Part shown: positions 9,643-18,180 of the stretch, in pieces
How the letters are laid out: each line of letters opens with the position of its first letter
Numbering within the stretch: the first letter of the stretch is position 1
DNA from: Sphingobium sp. AP50
GTDB taxonomy: Bacteria; Pseudomonadota; Alphaproteobacteria; Sphingomonadales; Sphingomonadaceae
Length of the DNA stretch: 64,000 nucleotides
Direction: 5' to 3'
Assembly: GCF_900109095.1 (NCBI RefSeq)
Contig: NZ_FNYZ01000023.1
Coordinates: 1-64,000, forward strand
The notes under the pieces: generated by a model
Database searches by the model: none
What the model saw: only the letters and a program-made list of their open reading frames with translations
What the model was told of the DNA's origin: nothing
Program-made: the position numbers and the translations under genes

Positions 9643-10281
9643 TCAGGCGTCGGGTTGCTGAGAAGGATGCGCGGCTTGAACCGGCGGCAAACGTTCCATC
9701 GCGTTCGCCACGGCATTGAGTGCGGAATAGGGCGAAAGATCCACCCCAAAACGTCTCGCCGAATAAATTTGGGGAACGAGGTAGCAGTCCGCGAAGCTCG
9801 GAACATTGCCATAGCAAAAACCATCGCCATGGCGTTGGACGAGCAGCTCCAGCGCCGCGAAACCTCCCACGATCCAGCGGGCGATCCACTCGTCCACCTG
9901 CTGCTGTGACGCGTTGAAATCGGACTTCAGCGCGTTGAGCACCCGCAGATTGTTGAGCGGGTGAATGTCGCAGCCGATCAGCGCCGCCATGCTGCGCACC
10001 ATCGCACGACAGCGTATATTGGTGGGGAGCAGCGGCGGGCTGGGCCATTGCTCCTCGACCCATTCTAGGATCGCCGGACTCTGGGTTAACACCATATCGT
10101 TTGACTCGATTGCCGGCACCAGTCCTTGCGGCAGGAGGCTCAGAAAGAGCGGACACTTCTGTGCGCCCGTCCGCAGGTCATACGTAACCTGATGATAAAC
10201 GATCGACTTCAGGTTTAGGGCAATCCGAACCCGATAGGTCGCGCTGGACCGCCAATATCCGTGCAGCACGATGTCGCTCAT
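9643..10281 (-). CDS. maiA: Maleylacetoacetate isomerase (GST zeta class)
   Basis: A 212-residue glutathione-S-transferase of the zeta class, converting maleylacetoacetate to fumarylacetoacetate, the fifth step of tyrosine breakdown. The N-terminal thioredoxin fold shows the signature HGYWRSSATYRVRIALNLK (SSxxYRVRIAL), a LPQGLVPAIE cis-proline loop and TQSPAILEWVEE for glutathione binding. The helical domain holds IHPLNNLRVLN. ATG at 10281 overlaps the fahA stop in an ATGA, so the two are translationally coupled. It is the last gene of the hmgA-fahA-maiA operon. The C-terminal end (HPSQQPDA) fits the family. Confidence 0.9.
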   Translation of the reverse strand: MSDIVLHGYWRSSATYRVRIALNLKSIVYHQVTYDLRTGAQKCPLFLSLLPQGLVPAIESNDMVLTQSPAILEWVEEQWPSPPLLPTNIRCRAMVRSMAALIGCDIHPLNNLRVLNALKSDFNASQQQVDEWIARWIVGGFAALELLVQRHGDGFCYGNVPSFADCYLVPQIYSARRFGVDLSPYSALNAVANAMERLPPVQAAHPSQQPDA

Positions 10282-11570
10282 CGCGCCGGCTCGATGATAG
10301 CGCGGCATTCGCCGAAGCCGATCGGCACGAAGCCTTCCGCTCGGGCGACAGCCTTAAACCTGACCTCGTCGCCATCTTTCAGAAACGCCCGCTGCTCGCC
10401 GGTGGGAAGCTGGATCATCTCTTTGCCGCCCTTGCTCAGTTCGATAAGGCTCCCGAACCCATCGCTGGTCGGTGCGGAAATGGTCCCCGTGCCCAGAAGG
10501 TCGCCCGGAGATAGATTGCAGCCATTGGACGCATGATGGGTGACCATCTGCTGCGCGGTCCAGTACATGTTCGCTGCTGGTCCTGACGACAACCGTTGCG
10601 GCTCAAGGCCTGCCTCCCGCATCGCCGCGCTCGTCAGATAGACTTCCAGTTCGATCGCAAGCGCCCCTTTGGCCTGATCTTCTTCGTCCCATAGATACGG
10701 CAGGGGTTGCGGATCATCAGCCGGGCGTACCGGCTGGGCCATGCGAAATGGCGCGAGCGCTTCGGCGGTGATCACCCAGGGCGAAATGGTCGAATGGAAA
10801 TTCTTTGCCAGAAACGGGCCGAGCGGCACATATTCCCACGCCTGAAAATCGCGCGCGGACCAGTCGTTCAGCAGGCAGAAGCCGGCAATATGATCCTGCG
10901 CCTCGCTGATGGGGATTATTTCGCCCGGTTCGTTCCCACGGCCGATCCAGACCCCCAGTTCCAGTTCATAATCGAGGCGCGTCGACGGACCAAAAACGGG
11001 CGCATCCGCATCCGAGCTTTTCTGCTGCCCGGTGGGACGGCGGACCGGTAGGCCTGACGGGCGGATCGAGGATGCCCGACCATGATAGCCGATCGGGACA
11101 TATTTGTAGTTGGGCAGCAGCGGATTTTCGGGTCGGAAAAGTCGTCCGATATTGGTTGCGTGATGAATGCCTACATAGAAATCGGTATAGTCGCCGATAG
11201 TTGCCGGGAGGTGCAGTTCGCATGCATCCGATGGATACAGGTGTACGCTGATGGCGTCCTTGTTGCCCGCATCGCACAATAGCTTGCTCAGGGCGCCTCG
11301 CAGAACTGTGCGGTCGTTCGCGGACAGCGAAAACAGCTCGTTCAGGCTTATGCCGCGCAGCACGTCTTGATCAATCGGCAGATAATCCGCGATGGCTGAA
11401 AGGTCGAGGATGAAATTACCGATGGCGGTGCCCAAGCGGCGGCGGCCATTGCCATGGGAAAAGATGCCATAAGGCAGGTTTTGAACGGGGAAATCGGGGT
11501 GATTGCGCGCGCTCTCGACCCAGGATTCGAGGCAGGGATCATGCGTCTCATCGATCAGGGGGAAGGTCAC
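10278..11570 (-). CDS. fahA: Fumarylacetoacetase
   Basis: A 430-residue hydrolase splitting fumarylacetoacetate into fumarate and acetoacetate, the last step of homogentisate catabolism. It has the N-terminal SH3-like domain (NLPYGIFSH) and a C-terminal FAH beta-roll with metal-site segments DYTDFYVGIHHATNIG, LDYELELGVWIG and LNDWSARDFQAWEY, and near the end GDLLGTGTIS. Length matches the family. It overlaps hmgA by 4 bases upstream and maiA by 4 bases downstream, showing a tight operon. Confidence 0.93.
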   Translation of the reverse strand: MTFPLIDETHDPCLESWVESARNHPDFPVQNLPYGIFSHGNGRRRLGTAIGNFILDLSAIADYLPIDQDVLRGISLNELFSLSANDRTVLRGALSKLLCDAGNKDAISVHLYPSDACELHLPATIGDYTDFYVGIHHATNIGRLFRPENPLLPNYKYVPIGYHGRASSIRPSGLPVRRPTGQQKSSDADAPVFGPSTRLDYELELGVWIGRGNEPGEIIPISEAQDHIAGFCLLNDWSARDFQAWEYVPLGPFLAKNFHSTISPWVITAEALAPFRMAQPVRPADDPQPLPYLWDEEDQAKGALAIELEVYLTSAAMREAGLEPQRLSSGPAANMYWTAQQMVTHHASNGCNLSPGDLLGTGTISAPTSDGFGSLIELSKGGKEMIQLPTGEQRAFLKDGDEVRFKAVARAEGFVPIGFGECRAIIEPAR

Positions 11571-12934
11571 GCCTTTGCATCTCCGAGTGAGGTGTTGGGT
11601 AGGGGAAGCTGGGCCTTGCGGAAGCCCGACCAGCAGTCGTCATAGTCGAGCTGGCACAGCGGCGTTTCGAGGGCGAAGCGCGTCGGCTGGAACGGGAAGC
11701 GGCTTTCGAACATGAAGGCCATCGTGTTTTCGATCTTGTGCGGAGCCAGTTCCGCCCTAACCGCGCCGTCATAGCTTGCCTGATCGGGACCGTGGCCCGA
11801 CATGCAGTTGTGCAGCGACGCGCCGCCCGGCGCGAAGCCGCCCGCCTTGGCATCATAGGCGCCGTGGATAAGGCCCATATACTCGCTCATCACATTGCGA
11901 TGGAACCATGGCGGACGGAATGTGTCCTCGGCGACCATCCAGCGCGGCGGGAAGATCACGAAGTCGCAATTGGCCGTGCCGGGGGTATCGGTGGGGGAGG
12001 TCAGCACCGTGAAGATCGAGGGATCAGGATGGTCGAAGCTGACCGTGTTGACTGTGTTGAAGCGGCGCAGATCATAACGATAGGGCGTCAGATTGCCATG
12101 CCATGCGACGACGTCGAACGGGGAGTGCTTAAGCGTCGTGGTCCAAAGCGATCCGCAATATTTCTGGACGATCTCGAAATCCTGATCCCTGTCCTCGAAC
12201 CAAGCTTTTGGCGCCTCGAAGTCGCGGGGATTGGCAAGTCCGTTCGACCCGATCGGACCTAGATCCGGCAGGCGGAAAAGCGCACCGTAGTTTTCGCAGA
12301 CATAGCCGCGCACTTCTCTGTCGAGCAGTTTGACCGAAAAGCGCAGGCCGCGTGGAATGACGACGATCTGTTCCGGCTGCACGTCGATAACGCCCATTTC
12401 CGTCATAATCCGCAATCGTCCCTGTTGGGGGACGATCAGCAGTTCGCCATCGGCGCTGTAGAAGGCGCGGTCTTCCATCGAGCGGTTCGCCGCATAGATG
12501 TGGACGCCCAGCCCAATGGCGGAAGCCGGATCGCCGTTCCCGCAATAGGAAACGAGGCCGTCGACAAAGTCCGTCGGCTCGACAGGCATCGGCATTGGAT
12601 CCCAGCGTAATCGGTTGGGCGTCGGAGGGACCTCGGTAAATGGGCCGGTGCGCAACAGGGTCTGCCGCGAATAGGGCCGGTAGGGCAGGTGATCAGCAGT
12701 GGGTCGCAGGCGGTAGAGCCAAGACCGATGGTTTTCGACCCGGGGTGCTGTGAAGGCCGTGCCGGACAGCTGTTCGGCATAAAGACCATAGGGCACATGC
12801 TGGGGGGAATTGCGCCCGTTCGGCAGCGCGCCTTCCAGCGCCTCGGTCGCGAAATGATTGCCGAACCCCGGCATCATTCCATTGTCGCCCGCCTGCGGGA
12901 CAGTCCCTGCCGAGCACGGCTTGCTCCGCTGCAT
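11567..12934 (-). CDS. hmgA: Homogentisate 1,2-dioxygenase
   Basis: A ring-cleaving non-haem iron dioxygenase turning homogentisate into maleylacetoacetate. The protein (455 residues from the ATG at 12934; an ATG at 12961 is also in frame) begins its conserved part at GFGNHFATEALEGALP. Iron ligands lie in PPWFHRNVMSEYMGLIHG (His and Glu) and in LHNCMSGHGPD (His). It is the first gene of the hmgA-fahA-maiA operon and is divergent from a MarR regulator about 80-110 bases away, which is the likely controller. The Phe/Tyr supply enzymes phhA, tyrB and hppD sit about 10 kb to the right. Confidence 0.93.
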   Translation of the reverse strand: MQRSKPCSAGTVPQAGDNGMMPGFGNHFATEALEGALPNGRNSPQHVPYGLYAEQLSGTAFTAPRVENHRSWLYRLRPTADHLPYRPYSRQTLLRTGPFTEVPPTPNRLRWDPMPMPVEPTDFVDGLVSYCGNGDPASAIGLGVHIYAANRSMEDRAFYSADGELLIVPQQGRLRIMTEMGVIDVQPEQIVVIPRGLRFSVKLLDREVRGYVCENYGALFRLPDLGPIGSNGLANPRDFEAPKAWFEDRDQDFEIVQKYCGSLWTTTLKHSPFDVVAWHGNLTPYRYDLRRFNTVNTVSFDHPDPSIFTVLTSPTDTPGTANCDFVIFPPRWMVAEDTFRPPWFHRNVMSEYMGLIHGAYDAKAGGFAPGGASLHNCMSGHGPDQASYDGAVRAELAPHKIENTMAFMFESRFPFQPTRFALETPLCQLDYDDCWSGFRKAQLPLPNTSLGDAKA

Positions 12935-12981
12935 GCTTAAGTTAGTAGCCCTCGTGCGCATAGTCTTAGCTCATGCAAAAT

Positions 12982-13035
12982 TGGTAACTTTTGAAACCAT
13001 ATTACAGATTGCGTAGGTGGTGTCAAATGTTACCA
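12982..13035. promoter_or_regulatory. Possible MarR operator between hmgA and marR
   Basis: TGGTAAC at 12982-12988 and its exact reverse complement GTTACCA at 13029-13035 lie 40 bases apart in the divergent intergenic region; a GAAACCA is found between them. Two half-sites, one near each promoter, would suit a MarR repressor acting on both directions. The arms are short, so chance pairing is possible. Confidence 0.3.
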
Positions 13036-13042
13036 TACGTCG

Positions 13043-13495
13043 ATGACTATCGTTGCCCTCGACCTCGACCGCTTTCTGCCTTACCGGCTGTCCTATACCG
13101 CAAGCTTGCTCAGCGACCTTATTGCGGGAGCTTATGCCGATTGGTTCGACATCAGCATCTTGGAATGGCGGGTTTTAGCATGGGTAGGACAGGGAAAGGG
13201 CATTACGCAGCAGGAAATCTGCGTTCGCACGCGAATGGACAAGGTGGCGGTGAGCCGCGCCGCCATCGCTCTGTCTCGCCGCGGAATGATCCAAAAAAAG
13301 CCCAACGTTAGCGATGGCCGCTCCCGGTTGCTCGAACTTACCGCTGATGGGGAGCATCTCTATCGCCAGATAGCGCCCCGCGCGCTGGAACTGGAGCATC
13401 GTCTTTTCGCCCGCTTCTCGGCCGATCAGCTCGCCGCCTTTACCACCATGCTGCAACAGATCGACGATGAGGTTGTCCGCCTAAAATCGATCTGA
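13043..13495 (+). CDS. MarR-family transcriptional regulator
   Basis: A 150-residue winged-helix regulator. The DNA-binding part is seen in ISILEWRVLAWVGQGKGIT followed by QQEICVRTRMDKVAVSRAAIAL and the wing segment KPNVSDGRSRLLELT, which has the DxRxxxxxLT pattern of MarR proteins. It is divergent from hmgA. Related MarR genes in other bacteria (HmgR/HpaR type) repress homogentisate operons, so local control of hmgA-fahA-maiA is the simplest role. The effector is not known. Confidence 0.85.
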   Translation: MTIVALDLDRFLPYRLSYTASLLSDLIAGAYADWFDISILEWRVLAWVGQGKGITQQEICVRTRMDKVAVSRAAIALSRRGMIQKKPNVSDGRSRLLELTADGEHLYRQIAPRALELEHRLFARFSADQLAAFTTMLQQIDDEVVRLKSI

Positions 13496-13530
13496 CCAGA
13501 TGCGGCGTGACCGGCTATCGGGAAGCGCGA

Positions 13531-14396
13531 TCACGCAACCGCGGGGTGGTCCGCCTTGCTCGGGATGGAGGACCACGCGAATGCAAGCATTGCAACAACA
13601 AGGTAGGCAGCCGGAATAATGGCGGCTCCAATGACGGATATATAAGGCAGTCCGACGCCTTCCGAGGTTCTTGCTTCAAGATTGGCGGTCGCTATGCTTA
13701 TATGGCCAGTGGAGAGGCAATCCAAGAACAGGCTCTGGTGCTTGCTTATGAAGGACGCTCATTTGTCGTCGCTAAGCACTGCGGATCCGTCGGGCAAGAA
13801 GGTGCGCACCACTGCTTTTCGGCTCAAAGCGGCTGAACGGGATGTGTCCCGGGCGGTGCGGGTGGCCCATGCCGCGTTCGATTATTGCCAATAGAGTTAA
13901 TTTATTTTTCTTGCTCTTTCCAGTGGAAGCTTTCGCGTAAGCCTGTGTTTGTGGACAGCCTTTTTCTCGGCAGTGCTCGACCTTTATCTTCTGTTGAACT
14001 AGATGCCTCTCCTTCTTCTTTCGGCTCACCTCACTCAGCAGAGTGCGGGCATCATGCAGATCATGTTCAATGTCGCGACGGGCGCCAGCCTGCTCATAGG
14101 CCGGTATATTGACTGTCATTCTCCGACGGCCGCCTTCCTGATCCTGTTTCCGGCAATGGTCGCTGCGTTGGCTTTGATGCCGGTGGTCACCGGCAGTTTT
14201 ACGCTCACCGCCACCTCGCCGTGGTCGTCGACATGACGTTGGCGGGGGCTCAAGCCGGCCTCTACGGTATCGTACTGCGTTTATATCGGACCGGAGCGGA
14301 AGCCACCGCCATGGGCGCGGCGGTCGCTTCCGGGCGGTCCGGTTCCATAGCCGGCCCTTTGCTGGCGGGAGCGCTCGTCGCGGCGCAGCTGTGATT
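13531..14396 (+). pseudogene. MFS transporter remnants (AAHS-like)
   Basis: From about 13985 the plus strand reads LLLLSAHLTQQSAGIMQIMF, then LLIGRYIDCHSPTAAFLILFP and, after a frame change near 14234, GAQAGLYGIVLRLYRTG and AAVASGRSGSIAGPLLAGAL. This is the C-terminal half of an MFS carrier like aromatic-acid:H+ symporters. The N-terminal half is missing. A hydrophobic minus-strand fragment at 13531-13725 (VIGAAIIPAAYLVVAMLAFAW) may be another transporter scrap. The position beside the hmg genes suggests a former aromatic-acid carrier. Confidence 0.6.
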
Positions 14397-14613
14397 AAAC
14401 ATCCTTTTTCGGTCTGAACGCCTTTGGGGCGCTTGATGGCGTGATGGCTTTCATGGCGCTTCGTTACCGAGACCGATGGGCTCCGTCGTCGTAGCGCGTG
14501 ACGGAGCCGACCTTTAAGGAATAATTTTCTATGGCTTGTGCGGTGTGAGGATGTTTCTTCCGTAAGAGCCTTCGCGATTGCAAAAATAAGAGGGAAATTC
14601 CCCGATCGAGACA

Positions 14614-14627
14614 ATACATACATGTCT
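14614..14627. promoter_or_regulatory. ATACA-N4-TGTAT-type operator before bkd operon
   Basis: ATACATACATGTCT matches the window's repeated 14-bp palindrome with one mismatch (TGTCT for TGTAT). It lies 20 bases before the E1-alpha ATG and directly follows GAGACA, a 4-of-6 match to a -35 box, the same hexamer-operator arrangement as at the sox and TonB promoters. Confidence 0.55.
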
Positions 14628-14646
14628 TCGCGCGAGGATTTCCGAG

Positions 14647-15873
14647 ATGAATCGACCGTCCCTGTCCCTTCACATTCCCGAACCAATCAGCCGGCCGGGT
14701 GATCCGCCGGCATTTCATAACATGAGCCTTCCCGCAGTGGGAGAAACCCGCAGGCCTGACGAACTCGAGCATGAGCGGAATATGCGCGATCTCCCCTATG
14801 GTCTGATCCGCGTGCTCGATGACCAAGGTACACCGCGCGGGCCTTGGGCACCGCGCATCGATCCGCAGGTGCTGCTGAAGGGCCTGCGTGCGATGATGCT
14901 GACACGTGCTTTCGATGAACGTCTGTTCCGCGCGCACCGGCAGGGCAAGACCAGCTTCTACATGAAGTCGACGGGCGAAGAGGCAATTTCGACTGCCCAG
15001 TCGCTTCTGCTTGGAAAGGGCGACATGTGCTTTCCAACATATCGCGTTCTATCCTGGCTGATGGCCCGGGATTATCCGCTGGAGCAATTGGTCAACCAAA
15101 TATTTTCCAATGAAAAGGATCCGCTGAAAGGACGGCAATTGCCAATCCTCTACTCGGCGCGAGATTACGGTTTCTTTTCAATCTCCGGCAATCTGGGGAC
15201 TCAATTGGGTCAAGCAGTTGGCTGGGCTATGGCTTCCGCGTTCAAAGAGGACGACAAAATCGCGCTGGCTTACGTCGGTGAAGGTACGACTGGTGAGGGC
15301 GATTTTCACGAGGCGATGACCTTCGCCAGCGTGTATCGCGCGCCTGCGCTGATCTGCATAACCAATAATCAATGGGCGATCTCCTCATTCGCGGGTATTG
15401 CTGGCGCCAATGAAACGACCTTCGCCGCCAAGGCGCTGGGCTATGGCCTGCCAGGCCTTCGAGTGGACGGCAACGACTTCCTTGCCGTCTGGGCGGCGAC
15501 TGAATGGGCGGTGGAGAGGGCGCGAGCTAACTGTGGCGCGACGCTGATCGAATTCTACACCTATCGCGCGGCCGGTCATTCCACCAGCGACGATCCCACC
15601 AAATACCGGCCTGCCGATGAGCCAGAGGCTTGGCCACTTGGCGACCCAGTCGATCGCCTCAAACAGCATTTGATCGCGCTGGGCGAATGGGACGAAACCA
15701 GACATGCTGCGCTTGCCGAGGAGCTGGGTCAGCAGGTCCGCACTTCCGTCAAGGCGGGTGAAGCGGTCGGCACGCTCGGTAAATCTAAACCTTCCGTGCG
15801 CGAGATGTTCGAGGGTGTTTTCCGCGATCCCGACTGGCGCGTGATTGAACAACGCCGCGAACTCGGAGTTTGA
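14647..15873 (+). CDS. bkdA1: Branched-chain 2-oxoacid dehydrogenase E1 alpha
   Basis: A 408-residue thiamine-diphosphate-binding alpha subunit of the branched-chain 2-oxoacid dehydrogenase complex, which decarboxylates the oxoacids of Val, Leu and Ile. The N-terminal extension (LHIPEPISRPGDPP) and RNMRDLPYGLIRVLDDQG are typical of BkdA1 rather than pyruvate dehydrogenase. The TPP motif is seen as YVGEGTTGEGDFHEAM through TNNQWAIS, and the phosphorylation-loop region reads YRAAGHSTSDDPTKYR. It heads a tight four-gene operon, with the palindromic operator 20 bases upstream. Confidence 0.93.
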   Translation: MNRPSLSLHIPEPISRPGDPPAFHNMSLPAVGETRRPDELEHERNMRDLPYGLIRVLDDQGTPRGPWAPRIDPQVLLKGLRAMMLTRAFDERLFRAHRQGKTSFYMKSTGEEAISTAQSLLLGKGDMCFPTYRVLSWLMARDYPLEQLVNQIFSNEKDPLKGRQLPILYSARDYGFFSISGNLGTQLGQAVGWAMASAFKEDDKIALAYVGEGTTGEGDFHEAMTFASVYRAPALICITNNQWAISSFAGIAGANETTFAAKALGYGLPGLRVDGNDFLAVWAATEWAVERARANCGATLIEFYTYRAAGHSTSDDPTKYRPADEPEAWPLGDPVDRLKQHLIALGEWDETRHAALAEELGQQVRTSVKAGEAVGTLGKSKPSVREMFEGVFRDPDWRVIEQRRELGV

Positions 15874-15877
15874 CGCC

Positions 15878-16894
15878 ATGCCCATGATGAACATGATCCA
15901 AGCGCTCAATTCAGCGCTCGATGTGAAGCTGGGGCTTGATCCCGACACGCTGGTTTTCGGTCAGGACGTCGGCTATTTTGGCGGCGTCTTCCGTGTGACC
16001 GACGGCCTTCAGAAGAAGCATGGCCTGAAGCGTTGTTTCGATACGCCAATTGCCGAAAGCGGAATCATCGCCACGGCGATCGGAATGGGAACTTATGGTT
16101 TGCGCCCCGTCGCGGAGATCCAGTTCGCCGACTATATCCTGCCTGCCTACGACCAGTTGGTGTCGGAAGCGGCGCGCCTGCGCTACAGATCCGGAGGTCA
16201 GTTTTGGGCGCCAATCACGGTCCGCTCCCCCTATGGCGGAGGCATATTTGGCGGTCAGACTCACAGCCAGTCGCCAGAAGCCATTTTTGCCCACATTACG
16301 GGGCTGAAAACCGTCATTCCATCCAACCCCTATGACGCTAAGGGCCTGCTGATCGCCTCAATCGAGGATGATGATCCGGTGATTTTCCTTGAACCCAAGC
16401 GGCTTTACAACGGCCCGTTCGATGGCCGGTATGATCAGACGCTAAAGACTTGGGCAGGCGATCCGACTGCTGAAGTGCCCGAGGAGCACTATACCGTGCC
16501 GCTGGGCAAGGCGGCCGTTGTGCGCGAAGGCAGCGATGTAACCGTCATAGCCTATGGCACGATGGTCCATGTCGCGAACGCGGGCATAACGGACAGCGGC
16601 GTGAATGCCGAACTGATCGACCTGCGATCCATCGTGCCGCTCGATATCGAGACGATAGTGGCATCTGTTTTGAAAACGGGGCGCTGCGTCATCCTGCACG
16701 AAGCCTCGGGTTTCGGCGGATTTGGCGGTGAGCTCTCAGCGTTGATTCAGGAACGGTGTTTTTGGGCGCTGAAAAGTCCAGTCACGCGCGTGGCGGGCTG
16801 GGACACGCCCTATCCCCATGCTTTTGAATGGGATTATTTCCCTGGGCCGAGACGGCTCGCAACCGCGCTGACGCGTGTGATGGAGAATAACTGA
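15878..16894 (+). CDS. bkdA2: Branched-chain 2-oxoacid dehydrogenase E1 beta
   Basis: A 338-residue beta subunit that completes the E1 heterotetramer. The ATG at 15878 (MPMMNMIQALNSALD) is chosen over an in-frame upstream ATG at 15845 because it lies 4 bases after the E1-alpha stop. Conserved segments are FGQDVGYFGGVFRVTDGL, FDTPIAESGI, QFADYILPAYDQL and RSPYGGGIFGGQTHSQSPE. The stop overlaps the E2 start in TGATG, showing coupling. Confidence 0.93.
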   Translation: MPMMNMIQALNSALDVKLGLDPDTLVFGQDVGYFGGVFRVTDGLQKKHGLKRCFDTPIAESGIIATAIGMGTYGLRPVAEIQFADYILPAYDQLVSEAARLRYRSGGQFWAPITVRSPYGGGIFGGQTHSQSPEAIFAHITGLKTVIPSNPYDAKGLLIASIEDDDPVIFLEPKRLYNGPFDGRYDQTLKTWAGDPTAEVPEEHYTVPLGKAAVVREGSDVTVIAYGTMVHVANAGITDSGVNAELIDLRSIVPLDIETIVASVLKTGRCVILHEASGFGGFGGELSALIQERCFWALKSPVTRVAGWDTPYPHAFEWDYFPGPRRLATALTRVMENN

Positions 16895-18180
16895 TGGGCC
16901 TCTACCATTTTCGCTTGCCCGATATCGGCGAAGGTGTCGCTGAGGCGGAAGTCGTCATCTGGCACGTGAAGGTCGGTGATGCGGTGCGGGAAGATCAGAG
17001 CTTGGTCGATGTCATGACCGACAAGGCGACCGTCGACCTGACGTCGCCCGTCGATGGAACGGTTCTTGCGGTTCATGGCGAGATTGGCGGGATGATGCCG
17101 GTCGGATCAATCATCGTGGAAATGGAGGTTGAGGGCGAAGGCAATGTCGCGGCCGGCGCATCCCAACCGGCCAGGACGGCAGCCCGGCCGCCTGAGGAAG
17201 AGAAGCGCGAAGAGGCGCCCGCTTCGCCGCCGCCGCCCGCGCCTGTCGCGGTCCAGTCGACGCCTGCGCCGATTAAAAGGGCCACCTCGCGGCGCGATTT
17301 CGAAACGGCGCCTTTCGCGGCCCCGGCGACGCGTCGCCGGGCGCGGGAACTTGGCATTCCCTTGCAGTTCGTGCCGGGGAACGGACCGGGTGGGCGCATC
17401 CTGCAGGAAGATTTGGACGCCTATGTCGCCTCGGGTGGCCAGCCGGCCGCCGGACACGCTCTGGTGGAGCGTCATGGCGTGGGCGAGCAGAAGATCATCG
17501 GTCTGCGGCGCAAGATCGCTGAAAAGATGCAGGACGCAAAGCGCCGTATCCCACACATCGCCTATGTCGAGGAATGCGACGTCACAGAATTGGAGGCGTT
17601 GCGCGCCGATCTCAACGCGCATCGTAGCGAGGATATGCCCAAGCTGACCCTTCTCCCTTTCCTGATCAGGGCGATGGCACGGGTGCTGCCGGATTTCCCA
17701 CAGATTAACGCCCGCTTCGACGACGATGCCGGTGTGCTTCACAGCCATGAGGGCATTCATGTTGGTATTGCCACTCAAACGCCTGCCGGCCTGATGGTTC
17801 CGGTGTTGCGTCATGCCGAGGCGCGCGACTTGTGGGATTGCGCGCGCGAGTTGTCGCGCGTTGCCGCTGCGGCGCGATCAGGCAGCGCGACGCGGGAGGA
17901 ACTGAGCGGATCGACGGTCACCGTCACCTCGCTCGGAACTCTGGGCGGGATCGCCACGACGCCGGTCATCAATCATCCCGAAGTCGCGATTATCGGTCCC
18001 AACAAGATCGTCGAAAAGCCGGTCGTGCAGGGTGCCTTCATCTCCGTGCGCAAGGTGATGAACATCTCTTCTTCCTTCGATCATCGCATCGTCGATGGCT
18101 ATGACGCGGCGCTATTCATTCAGGCGCTGAAGCGTTATATCGAACATCCTGCCCTTATTTTCATGGGAGAAGCCGCATGA
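16894..18180 (+). CDS. bkdB: Branched-chain 2-oxoacid dehydrogenase E2 (lipoamide acyltransferase)
   Basis: A 428-residue E2 core. Its domains in order are one lipoyl domain with lipoyl-lysine Lys44 in DVMTDKATVDL, a Pro/Ala-rich linker (PASPPPPAPVAVQ), a peripheral-subunit-binding domain (AAPATRRRARELGIPLQFV then GNGPGGRILQEDL), and the catalytic domain ending with SSSFDHRIVDGYDAALF, which holds the active-site HxxxDG. It makes acyl-CoA (isobutyryl-, isovaleryl- or 2-methylbutyryl-CoA). It overlaps lpd by 4 bases. Confidence 0.93.
   Translation: MGLYHFRLPDIGEGVAEAEVVIWHVKVGDAVREDQSLVDVMTDKATVDLTSPVDGTVLAVHGEIGGMMPVGSIIVEMEVEGEGNVAAGASQPARTAARPPEEEKREEAPASPPPPAPVAVQSTPAPIKRATSRRDFETAPFAAPATRRRARELGIPLQFVPGNGPGGRILQEDLDAYVASGGQPAAGHALVERHGVGEQKIIGLRRKIAEKMQDAKRRIPHIAYVEECDVTELEALRADLNAHRSEDMPKLTLLPFLIRAMARVLPDFPQINARFDDDAGVLHSHEGIHVGIATQTPAGLMVPVLRHAEARDLWDCARELSRVAAAARSGSATREELSGSTVTVTSLGTLGGIATTPVINHPEVAIIGPNKIVEKPVVQGAFISVRKVMNISSSFDHRIVDGYDAALFIQALKRYIEHPALIFMGEAA

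Noticed and set aside
13772..14686. 304-codon minus-strand open frame.
   Set aside because: Low-complexity Arg/Pro-rich translation, antisense to MFS remnants and the bkd promoter; a GC-driven shadow frame.
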